DNA of 7,361 nt from positions 1 to 7,361 of the forward strand of contig JAYEGJ010000124.1 of assembly GCA_034658975.1 (NCBI GenBank), in the 5' to 3' direction. The stretch is from SZUA-217 sp034658975. GTDB lineage: Bacteria > Actinomycetota > Acidimicrobiia > Spongiisociales > ZC4RG35. Positions 1 to 5,197 of the stretch are shown here, in pieces; position 1 is the first letter of the stretch; each line of letters starts with the position of its first letter. The notes below the pieces were generated by a model. It was given only the letters and a program-made list of their open reading frames with translations. It ran no database searches and was not told where the DNA came from. Made by a program: the position numbers and the translations under genes.

Positions 1-206
1 CCGCGGTATATGTCCAGCTCGGACGTGGCCAGGGAAGGGTCGCCGGCTCGGAGGACCGTCCCAAGGCGGGTCCGATAACCGGGGGCGAGATTTCGGAGCG
101 GATCGCGGAGTTCGAAGAGGTCGGCATCAGCCACATCCAGGTGGTTCTCGATCCCATCGACGCCGGCGCCGTCGAGGAGTTGGCTGTCATTCTTGGAGTC
201 TGCTGA
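1..206 (+). CDS. C-terminal end of a luciferase-like (LLM class) flavin-dependent oxidoreductase, 5' truncated by the window
   Basis: The reading frame is open from base 3 to the TGA at 204-206 and gives 67 residues. It ends in a pattern (ISERIAEFEEVGISHIQVVL, then DPIDAGAVEELAVIL) typical of the last alpha/beta unit of F420- or FMN-dependent luciferase-like monooxygenases. In that fold, a helix predicted to hold 'I..L..F...G..H' is followed by a beta strand and a C-terminal helix that closes the TIM barrel. The substrate cannot be told from this tail, because the cofactor-binding parts lie outside the window. The assignment rests on pattern recognition of this C-terminal signature only. The start is not visible. 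The next gene begins 25 bp downstream on the same strand but appears to have its own -10 element, so the two need not be one operon. Confidence 0.72.
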   Translation, partial: AVYVQLGRGQGRVAGSEDRPKAGPITGGEISERIAEFEEVGISHIQVVLDPIDAGAVEELAVILGVC

Positions 207-218
207 TCGTACCTCGGG

Positions 219-224
219 TATCGT
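219..224 (+). promoter_or_regulatory. Candidate -10 element (TATCGT) for a leaderless PEBP transcript
   Basis: TATCGT fits the actinobacterial TAnnnT -10 consensus. It sits seven bases before the ATG at 232, so transcription would start at or next to the A of the start codon. No Shine-Dalgarno sequence lies before that ATG. No convincing -35 box is visible. The weight of the call comes from the same spacing before several other genes in the window. Confidence 0.45.
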
Positions 225-231
225 CGAACTC

Positions 232-858
232 ATGCAGCTAGCAACGACAAGCTTCGAAGATGGTGGTGTGATTCCGGCCCGGTACGCGTTTGCCGAGGCC
301 CATCCTGAAACGAAGGTCACCTTCGCCGGAAATGTCAATCCCCAGTTGAGCTGGACCGACGTTCCGGACGATACGAGATCCTTTGCGATCATCTGTCACG
401 ACTACGACGTGCCCAGCGTTGGGGACGACGTCAACCAGGAGGGCCGCGAGGTGCCCGCCGACCTCCCGAGAGTGGATTTCTTCCACTGGGTCGTCGTCGA
501 TCTGCCCCGTGCCCTCAGGTCAGTTGAGGAAGGCGAATATTCCGATGGTGTGGTGCCTCGAGGCCAACAGGTCCAGAGGGGTGTGCACGGCAGTCGGCAG
601 GGTCTGAACGACTACACAGGCTGGTTCGCAGGTGATGCCGACATGGCGGGCAATTACTTCGGTTACGACGGTCCCGCCCCGCCATGGAACGACTCGATCA
701 TCCACCACTACGTTTTCACCGTGTACGCGCTCGACTTCTACCGCACCCCTGTCCAAGGGAACTTCACCGGCCAAGAGGTCAGGGAGGAAATCGAGGGCCA
801 CGTCCTCGCCGAGGCCAGAGTCGAGGGCACCTACACCCAGAACCCGCGGCTGTTGTGA
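232..858 (+). CDS. PEBP/YbhB-YbcL family protein (phosphatidylethanolamine-binding / Raf-kinase-inhibitor-like)
   Basis: This is a 208-residue protein with the PEBP fold signatures in order: NPQLSWTDVP near residues 36-45, a CHDYDVP segment at 55-61 in place of the usual DPDAP, FFHWVVVDLP at 83-92, and YDGPAPPWNDSIIHHYVFTVYALD spanning 145-168. The last segment carries the GPxPP..HHY.F.VYALD block that lines the anion-binding pocket. It is longer than E. coli YbhB (about 158 residues). The extra length includes an insert at about 62-82 between the DxDxP and HWVV motifs and a WFAGDADMAGNYFGYDG stretch before the GP motif. There is no signal peptide, so it should be cytoplasmic. Bacterial PEBPs have no settled biochemical role; ligand binding or kinase/protease modulation is inferred from eukaryotic relatives. 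I chose the ATG at 232 over an in-frame TTG at 193, because the TTG lies inside the preceding gene and would add residues ahead of the conserved start of the fold. The gene converges on the MaoC-type gene with only 5 bp between the stop codons, and no terminator hairpin is seen there. Confidence 0.88.
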   Translation: MQLATTSFEDGGVIPARYAFAEAHPETKVTFAGNVNPQLSWTDVPDDTRSFAIICHDYDVPSVGDDVNQEGREVPADLPRVDFFHWVVVDLPRALRSVEEGEYSDGVVPRGQQVQRGVHGSRQGLNDYTGWFAGDADMAGNYFGYDGPAPPWNDSIIHHYVFTVYALDFYRTPVQGNFTGQEVREEIEGHVLAEARVEGTYTQNPRLL

Positions 859-863
859 GTCGG

Positions 864-1265
864 CTAGTCGGGAACAGGCTCGGTCCAGACGAGCGCCGTT
901 CCATCGAGCACGACGGTCCCGTCTTGGTCGGTGATGGTGCAGTCGAGGTTCGTCAGCGGCTTATCCGTCCGAATCGCGGTCGCCTCGACGGTTGCGGTGA
1001 TCGTGTCTCCCGGACGCACCGGAGCTCGGAAGTTCCAGTTCACGTTGAGGAACACCGATCCGGGGCCCGGTAAGTCCTCGGCCACAACGGCGTTGAGCAA
1101 CCCGCTGGTGACTCCGCCCTGAACGACGATGCCGCCAAATCGGCTCGACTCAGCCGCTGCTACGTCGTAGTGGAGCGGGTTTCTGTCGCCCGTTATCTCG
1201 GTGAAGAGTTCGATGTCCCGCGCGGTGACGAGCCTGGTCCGCGATGCCTTGTCACCGACCTTCAC
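864..1265 (-). CDS. MaoC-type hotdog-fold dehydratase / (R)-specific enoyl-CoA hydratase-like protein
   Basis: This 133-residue protein has the size of a single-hotdog (R)-hydratase such as PhaJ. The hydratase signature is clear: ITGDRNPLHYD at about residues 24-34, followed by RFGGIVVQGGVTSGLL. By comparison with Aeromonas PhaJ, D27 and H32 would be the catalytic Asp/His pair that adds water to a trans-2-enoyl thioester. The central hotdog helix and the strands NVNWNFRAPVRPGDTITATV follow. It is cytoplasmic. Likely substrates are enoyl-CoA or enoyl-ACP from fatty acid metabolism; the exact one cannot be read from sequence. It starts with GTG at 1265, giving MKVGDKAS, and no better start is available. 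It begins 18 bp after the cyclophilin stop on the same strand, so the two are probably cotranscribed. No strong ribosome binding site is visible. The functional link to a cyclophilin is not obvious. Confidence 0.85.
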   Translation of the reverse strand: MKVGDKASRTRLVTARDIELFTEITGDRNPLHYDVAAAESSRFGGIVVQGGVTSGLLNAVVAEDLPGPGSVFLNVNWNFRAPVRPGDTITATVEATAIRTDKPLTNLDCTITDQDGTVVLDGTALVWTEPVPD

Positions 1266-1283
1266 TTGTGGCCCGTCACTAGA

Positions 1284-1799
1284 TCAGCTTTCCGAAATCG
1301 TCACCTTGTTGATGACGACGTCGTCGTGGGGGCGATCCGCATGATCGGTGCCGGAGGTAGCGATCGAGTCGACTGCGTCCATGCCCGAGGCCACCTGGCC
1401 GAAGATCGTGTAGCTGTGAGGGAGACCGGCGTCTGTGTGGCAGATGAAGAATTGGGACCCGTTGGTGTTGGGCCCGGCATTGGCCATGGCCACCGTTCCT
1501 CTCCCGTAGCTGCCGGCGCCTTCGGTTTCGTCACGGAAGCGATAGCCGGGGCCGCCACGGCCCGTTCCTGTGGGGTCGCCGCCCTGGATCATGAAGTTCT
1601 CGATCACACGATGAAAGACCACCCCGTCGTAGAAACCGTCGCGGGCGAGGAAGACGAAGTTGTTAACCGCCAGAGGTGAGCTGGCGGCGTCGAATTCGAT
1701 GACGATCTCCCCGTGGTTGGTGTCGAGGGTCGCCGAGTAGGCCTTGTCGAGGTCGATGATCAGGTCGGGAGCGCTGTCGTACTGCTTGGAATTGTCCAT
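1284..1799 (-). CDS. Cyclophilin-type peptidyl-prolyl cis-trans isomerase
   Basis: This 171-residue single-domain cyclophilin isomerises Xaa-Pro peptide bonds during protein folding. Signatures in order: VVFHRVIENFMIQGGDPTGTG at residues 60-80, with R64 matching the catalytic Arg55 of human CypA and Q72 matching Gln63; GGPGYRFRDE at 82-91; GTVAMANAGPNTNGSQFFI at 101-119, with the substrate-contacting NTNGSQFF block; and YTIFGQVASGMDAVDSI at 130-146. Where CypA has Trp121, this protein has His (H128 in GLPHSYTIFG). Many bacterial cyclophilins lack this Trp, which is linked to weaker cyclosporin binding. There is no signal peptide or membrane segment, so it should be cytoplasmic. The first 22 or so residues are a short N-terminal extension before the first beta strand. 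The ATG at 1799 is supported by an ideally placed TAGAAT -10 box. The MaoC-type gene follows 18 bp downstream. Confidence 0.95.
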   Translation of the reverse strand: MDNSKQYDSAPDLIIDLDKAYSATLDTNHGEIVIEFDAASSPLAVNNFVFLARDGFYDGVVFHRVIENFMIQGGDPTGTGRGGPGYRFRDETEGAGSYGRGTVAMANAGPNTNGSQFFICHTDAGLPHSYTIFGQVASGMDAVDSIATSGTDHADRPHDDVVINKVTISES

Positions 1800-1805
1800 C
1801 TTCGG

Positions 1806-1811
1806 ATTCTA
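1806..1811 (-). promoter_or_regulatory. -10 element (TAGAAT) of the cyclophilin-maoC unit, predicted leaderless
   Basis: Read on the minus strand, TAGAAT (close to TATAAT) is followed by exactly six bases (CCGAAG) and then the ATG at 1799. This places the expected transcription start on the A of the start codon. There is no Shine-Dalgarno sequence and no room for one. A -35 box is not convincing. The site lies in the 60-bp spacer shared with divergent dapA. Confidence 0.65.
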
Positions 1812-1846
1812 CGGCACCAGCGCGCTTCGAGCACTTCTCCGGTCGG

Positions 1847-1852
1847 TAACCT
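1847..1852 (+). promoter_or_regulatory. -10 element (TAACCT) of dapA-rnj, predicted leaderless
   Basis: TAACCT fits TAnnnT and is followed by seven bases (GGGGGAC) and then the GTG at 1860, so the transcript probably begins at the start codon. The G-rich run is only one base from the start codon, too close to act as a Shine-Dalgarno sequence. A weak -35 candidate (CTTCGA, 1825-1830) would give a 16-bp spacer. Confidence 0.55.
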
Positions 1853-1859
1853 GGGGGAC

Positions 1860-2753
1860 GTGACTGACACACTATCCGCCCCCTTCGGCCAATTGGCCAC
1901 GGCGATGATCACGCCTTTCAGTGATTCCGGTGCAGTGGACCACGAAGCCGCCAGGCGGCTCGCGCGCTATCTCACCGAGCAGGGAACAGACACCCTCGTA
2001 GTCGCTGGCACGACCGGCGAGTCCCCGACCTTGAGCGACGACGAGAAGATCGCGCTGTTCAAGACCGTGGTCGACGCCGTGTCGGAGAAGAAGACGAAGG
2101 TCGTCGCCGGCACCGGCACCTATGACACCAGGCACTCGGTCGAGATGACTCGACGCGCCGCCGAAGTGGGAGTCCACGGCGTTCTCGCCGTTGCCCCCTA
2201 TTACAACAAGCCTTCACAGGCCGGTCTGGTCGGCCACTTCACAGCCATTGCCGACGCCGGGCTCCCGGTGGTGGTCTACAACATCCCCGGTCGGACCGGT
2301 GTCCGTATCGACGTGGACTCACTCGTCACCCTGGCCGGTCACCCGAATATCTCTTGCGTCAAGGACGCCGTTCTCGATCTGGAGTTCACTTCGGAGACGA
2401 TCAACCGGGCGCCGTCCCTTCCCGTCTACTCGGGCCAGGACACCTTCACCCTGCCTCTGCTCTCGGTTGGCGCGGTCGGCGTAGTCTCGGTCGTCTCGCA
2501 TCTCGCCGGCCGCAGCATCAAGTCGATGATCCAGGCAGCCGCGTCTGGAGACTGGGCCGAGGCACGCAGGCTCCACAACGACTTGCTTCCGCTCTGCCAA
2601 TCGTGCTTCCTCGAGACGAACCCCGCCCCGGTCAAGGGAGCGATGAATGCGTTCTGGGGGCCGGTCGGTGATGTCAGGCCGCCCCTCGTCGCTGCTTCCG
2701 AGAACACGTTGGGAGCGATCGAGAAGGCCCTTGGGGCGGTTCAGGGCCTGTGA
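1860..2753 (+). CDS. dapA: 4-hydroxy-tetrahydrodipicolinate synthase (dihydrodipicolinate synthase)
   Basis: DapA condenses pyruvate with aspartate semialdehyde in the first committed step of the lysine/diaminopimelate pathway, feeding peptidoglycan and protein synthesis. The 297-residue protein is a full-length TIM-barrel aldolase. Catalytic motifs: VVAGTTGESPTL at 47-58 (T51 and T52 match E. coli Thr44/Thr45); APYYNKPSQAGL at 112-123 (Y115 matches Tyr107); VVYNIPGRTG at 138-147 (Y140 matches Tyr133, R145 matches Arg138); SCVKDA at 165-170, with K168 as the Schiff-base lysine; then GAVGVVSV and NPAPVKGAM. The frame stays open upstream to 1713, but that region is the divergent cyclophilin gene and the added residues do not resemble DapA. 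The GTG at 1860 gives a normal N-terminus (MTDTLSAPFGQLATAMITPF) and fits the promoter spacing. Its stop overlaps the rnj start by four bases. The dapA-rnj pair is also adjacent in Mycobacterium. Confidence 0.97.
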   Translation: MTDTLSAPFGQLATAMITPFSDSGAVDHEAARRLARYLTEQGTDTLVVAGTTGESPTLSDDEKIALFKTVVDAVSEKKTKVVAGTGTYDTRHSVEMTRRAAEVGVHGVLAVAPYYNKPSQAGLVGHFTAIADAGLPVVVYNIPGRTGVRIDVDSLVTLAGHPNISCVKDAVLDLEFTSETINRAPSLPVYSGQDTFTLPLLSVGAVGVVSVVSHLAGRSIKSMIQAAASGDWAEARRLHNDLLPLCQSCFLETNPAPVKGAMNAFWGPVGDVRPPLVAASENTLGAIEKALGAVQGL

Positions 2754-4384
2754 GCGTTTCCGTCACCTTCCTCGGCGGCCTGGGTGAGATAGGCCGCAAC
2801 TGCGCAGCCATCGAGATCGAAGGGAAGATCGCTCTCATCGACGTCGGACTCATGTTCCCCGAGGAAGACATGCTCGGTGTCGATCTCGTGTTCCCCGACT
2901 GGTCGTGGCTCATCGAGCGTAAGGAGGACGTCGAGTGCGTCATCATCACCCACGGTCACGAGGACCACATGGGTGCCCTGGCGTATTTCCTCCGCGACAT
3001 ACATGTGCCGGTATACGGGACCCAGTTGACGATGGAATTGGCAAGTGGTCGCCTCGATGAGTTGGGCGTGAAGTCCGTGCTCAGGGTGATCAAGTCGAAG
3101 AAGTGGATCGAACATGGTCCGTTCAGGTTCATGATGATTCCCGTGAGCCATTCGGTCCCTGAGGCCTCGGCGGTGGCTCTCGAAACTCCCGAAGGGATCG
3201 TCATCCACTCCGGCGATTTCAAGCTCGACCCGACCCCTGTCGATGGCCGACCGACCGACCTCCCGGCATTCGCTTCGCTCGGGGCACGGGGCGTGCGGCT
3301 GCTCCTGTCCGACTCAACGAACGCAGAGAAGCCGGGCTTCGAACCTTCGGAGACATCGGTACGCCAGCCCATCTCCGAAGTGATAAGGGATGCACCGGGG
3401 CGGGTCATCGCCGCCTGCTTCTCGTCTCATATTCACCGTGTTCAACAGATCGCAGACGCCGGGATCGCCTCCGGGCGCAAGGTCGCCTTCTTCGGGAGGT
3501 CGATGCATCGCAACACGACGATCGCCGGTGATCTAGGGGTCCTCAAGGTTCCCGAAGGGTCCGTCGTCGACATCAAGGAGTTAGGAAACCTGCCAGACGA
3601 CAAGCAGTTACTGATTACGACGGGAAGCCAGGGCGAGCCCTTCGCGGCTCTATCGCTGATGTCGCAGGGCCGCCACAAGTTCGTCGAACTCGATGACACC
3701 GACACCGTCCTCATCTCAGCCAAGCCGATCCCCGGCAACGAGACAGCGGTCTCGAAGGTCATCTCCAATCTGATTAGGCGTGGTGCCACGGTGGTCCATG
3801 GCCGCAACTCCCATGTGCATGTCTCGGGCCATGCCGCCCGGGAGGAGTTGCTCACCTTCCTGAACGTGTTGCGTCCCAAGGCCTTCGTGCCGGTCCATGG
3901 CGAGTACCGCCATCTCCACGCTCATGGCGAGCTAGCCCGCACCATGGGTGTGAAGACGGTCGAGGTCCTCGAAGACGGCGACCGAATCACTATCGACGGC
4001 AAGAAGACAACGGTCGACCGTCGGGCAGTGCCCGCCGGTTACGTGTATCTGGACGGCTCGACGGTGGGCGACGTTCAGAACGCCGTTCTCCGGGACCGGT
4101 CCCATCTCGCCGACGACGGCGTAGTGGTGGTCACGGTGGGGGTCGACCACGACACGGGTGAGATCCTCTACGGGCCCGACCTCGACAGCCACGGTGTCAT
4201 GGACGACCCTTCAACCATGTTGGAGAAAGCCGCCAACGCGGTTCGCGGCGCCATCGAGAAGCACGAGCCGGGCAGGACCGACCACGCCGAACTCCAAAAG
4301 ACGGTGCGTCAGGCCGCCGGCCGGGTCATCCGCGCCGAGACGGCACGCCGCCCGGTGATCGTCCCCGTCCTCATGGAGCTCTAA
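2750..4384 (+). CDS. rnj: Ribonuclease J (metallo-beta-lactamase / beta-CASP exo-endoribonuclease)
   Basis: RNase J degrades and matures RNA with 5'-to-3' exonuclease and endonuclease activity in the cytoplasm. The 544-residue protein is near the usual 550-560. Domains: metallo-beta-lactamase core at about 1-210, a beta-CASP insert at about 211-345, the remainder of the beta-lactamase core to about 415, and a C-terminal domain at about 430-544. The zinc motif HGHEDH is at 68-73, with further ligands H134 (VSHSVPE) and D156 (HSGDFKLD). SDSTNAEKPG is at 187-196. The beta-CASP segment contains FSSHIHR at 224-230. The late motifs HVHVSGHA (355-362) and PVHGEYRHL (381-389, H383) complete the active site and 5'-phosphate pocket. 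Translation starts at a GTG that shares bases with the dapA stop (GTGA), with no strong ribosome binding site of its own, so it is probably translationally coupled to dapA. The gene ends with TAA ten bases after which, counting inclusively, the rnj/deiodinase dyad begins. Confidence 0.97.
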   Translation: MSVSVTFLGGLGEIGRNCAAIEIEGKIALIDVGLMFPEEDMLGVDLVFPDWSWLIERKEDVECVIITHGHEDHMGALAYFLRDIHVPVYGTQLTMELASGRLDELGVKSVLRVIKSKKWIEHGPFRFMMIPVSHSVPEASAVALETPEGIVIHSGDFKLDPTPVDGRPTDLPAFASLGARGVRLLLSDSTNAEKPGFEPSETSVRQPISEVIRDAPGRVIAACFSSHIHRVQQIADAGIASGRKVAFFGRSMHRNTTIAGDLGVLKVPEGSVVDIKELGNLPDDKQLLITTGSQGEPFAALSLMSQGRHKFVELDDTDTVLISAKPIPGNETAVSKVISNLIRRGATVVHGRNSHVHVSGHAAREELLTFLNVLRPKAFVPVHGEYRHLHAHGELARTMGVKTVEVLEDGDRITIDGKKTTVDRRAVPAGYVYLDGSTVGDVQNAVLRDRSHLADDGVVVVTVGVDHDTGEILYGPDLDSHGVMDDPSTMLEKAANAVRGAIEKHEPGRTDHAELQKTVRQAAGRVIRAETARRPVIVPVLMEL

Positions 4385-4394
4385 AACGCGACCT

Positions 4395-4430
4395 GAGGTA
4401 GTACGTCCCATATATGGGACTAACCGCCTC
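4395..4430. terminator. Dyad-symmetric element between convergent genes: 16-bp perfect palindrome inside a longer dyad; candidate bidirectional terminator or operator
   Basis: GTCCCATATATGGGAC at 4405-4420 is identical to its own reverse complement. The flanks add GAGG (4395-4398) and CCTC (4427-4430) around the same centre, separated by equal six-base internal loops. As RNA it would form a six-pair GC-rich stem with a TATA loop from either strand. It lies between the rnj stop (4384) and the stop of the convergent flavoenzyme (4444), where a two-way terminator would be expected. There is no T-run on either side, so a classical intrinsic terminator is not shown; a protein-binding operator is the alternative. 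Confidence 0.5.
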
Positions 4431-4443
4431 GAGAGTGGCGCGA

Positions 4444-5118
4444 TCAGGCCTCGCCGACCTCTACCGCGACCTCGTCCAGGCTCTTGCGCGTCAGGTCGGG
4501 GACGACGCAGTCCTCGGCCGGGTAGCCGATAGGGAACATGCAGAAGGGGCGCTCGTTCTTCGGGCGGCCGAGGAGCTTGGTGAGAAAGGCCATGGGGGAC
4601 GGGGTGTGCGTCAGCGTTGCCAGACCCATGTGGTGGAGCGCTGTGATGAAGATGCCGGCAGCGATACCGCAGGACTCCTTCACGTAGAAGTGATGCACCT
4701 TGCTGCCGTCGTCGGATAGACCATATCGCTGCTCGAACATGACGACGATCCACGGCACGGTCTCCAGGAACGGTTTGCGCCAATCGGTACCCAACGGTTC
4801 CAGTGCCTCGCGCCAGTGCTCCGGGATGCGCCCACCCTCGTAGTTGACCCTTTCCTCCTCTTCGGCCGCGATCCGGATCTGCCGCTTGACCTCGGGGTCA
4901 CCGATGATGACGAAGGTCCACGGCTGGCGGTGTGCCCCGGACGGGGATGTGGATGCGGTCCGGATCGCCTGGTCGATGAGTTCACGTGGGACGGATTCGT
5001 CGGAGAAGAAACGGACGCTGCGTCGCCCGTTCATCTCCTCATAGAAGGCCGTCGCACGGCGTGCCTGCTCATCGGGGTCGAGACGATCCGGCCGGTACGA
5101 GATCATGGGCGATGGCAT
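4444..5118 (-). CDS. FMN-dependent nitroreductase-fold protein, iodotyrosine deiodinase (IYD)-like
   Basis: This 224-residue soluble flavoprotein resembles iodotyrosine deiodinase along nearly its whole length. FMN-binding features: RRSVRFFSDE at 32-41, SPSGAHRQPWTFV at 58-70, the Thr-rich GLATLTHTP at 165-173, and PIGYPAEDCVVPDLTRKSLD at 196-215. The lid segment that separates dehalogenases from other nitroreductases is present: EEEERVNYEGG at 86-96 and TDWRKPFLETVP at 111-122. E89, Y93 and K115 line up with the human substrate-gripping Glu157, Tyr161 and Lys182. The likely reaction is reductive removal of halogen from halotyrosine, or a related phenol, using reduced FMN; this is inferred from homology. 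The membrane anchor of the animal enzyme is absent, as in bacterial homologs. I chose the ATG at 5118. A longer frame to 5181 would translate the terminator hairpin upstream, and 5118 has a TACCTT -10 box exactly six bases ahead. An ATG four codons in (5106) is possible. The gene converges on rnj. Confidence 0.88.
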   Translation of the reverse strand: MPSPMISYRPDRLDPDEQARRATAFYEEMNGRRSVRFFSDESVPRELIDQAIRTASTSPSGAHRQPWTFVIIGDPEVKRQIRIAAEEEERVNYEGGRIPEHWREALEPLGTDWRKPFLETVPWIVVMFEQRYGLSDDGSKVHHFYVKESCGIAAGIFITALHHMGLATLTHTPSPMAFLTKLLGRPKNERPFCMFPIGYPAEDCVVPDLTRKSLDEVAVEVGEA

Positions 5119-5124
5119 GGGGCG

Positions 5125-5130
5125 AAGGTA
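5125..5130 (-). promoter_or_regulatory. -10 element (TACCTT) of the deiodinase-like gene, predicted leaderless
   Basis: Read on the minus strand, TACCTT is followed by six bases (CGCCCC) and the ATG at 5118, so the predicted transcription start is the start codon itself. No Shine-Dalgarno sequence is present. The -35 region would fall in the T-tract of the upstream terminator; no good -35 hexamer is seen. Confidence 0.5.
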
Positions 5131-5140
5131 GCAAGTCCCC

Positions 5141-5171
5141 AAAAGGGAAACCCCCGGATCAAGTCCGGGGG
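5141..5171 (-). terminator. Intrinsic (rho-independent) terminator of the secreted nuclease gene
   Basis: On the minus strand, CCCCCGGA (5171-5164) and TCCGGGGG (5158-5151) form a perfect eight-pair GC-rich stem with a five-base loop (CTTGA). It is followed at once by TTTCCCTTTT (5150-5141). The stem begins 26 bp after the nuclease stop codon. On the plus strand no T-run follows, so it is directional. It insulates the deiodinase-like gene just downstream. Confidence 0.85.
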
Positions 5172-5197
5172 CTTCCGTCAATCGAATGTATCGGTGG

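Noticed and set aside
193..231. In-frame TTG start that would extend the PEBP protein by 13 residues
   Set aside because: It overlaps the end of the upstream oxidoreductase, has no ribosome binding site, and precedes the conserved N-terminus of the fold; the ATG at 232 fits better.
859..863. Possible terminator between the convergent PEBP and MaoC genes
   Set aside because: Only five bases separate the stop codons, and I find no clear stem-loop or T-run in or near the gap.
1170..1679. 169-residue open frame on the plus strand
   Set aside because: It lies antisense to the MaoC and cyclophilin genes, both of which have complete family motifs; its composition is that of a GC-rich shadow frame.
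1713..1859. Upstream extension of dapA in the same frame
   Set aside because: It runs antisense over the 5' end of the cyclophilin gene and encodes nothing like DapA; the GTG at 1860 gives the expected N-terminus.
2741..3208. 155-residue minus-strand open frame inside rnj
   Set aside because: It is antisense to the metallo-beta-lactamase core of RNase J, is rich in His/Asp from reversed codons, and has no recognisable motif.
4211..4783. 190-residue minus-strand open frame
   Set aside because: It covers the rnj 3' end and the flavoenzyme gene in a different frame, is Arg/Pro/His-rich, and crosses the intergenic dyad, so it is a shadow.
5119..5181. Longer N-terminus (21 extra residues) for the deiodinase-like protein
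   Set aside because: The extra codons would translate the nuclease terminator stem and the -10 box; the ATG at 5118 is the better start.
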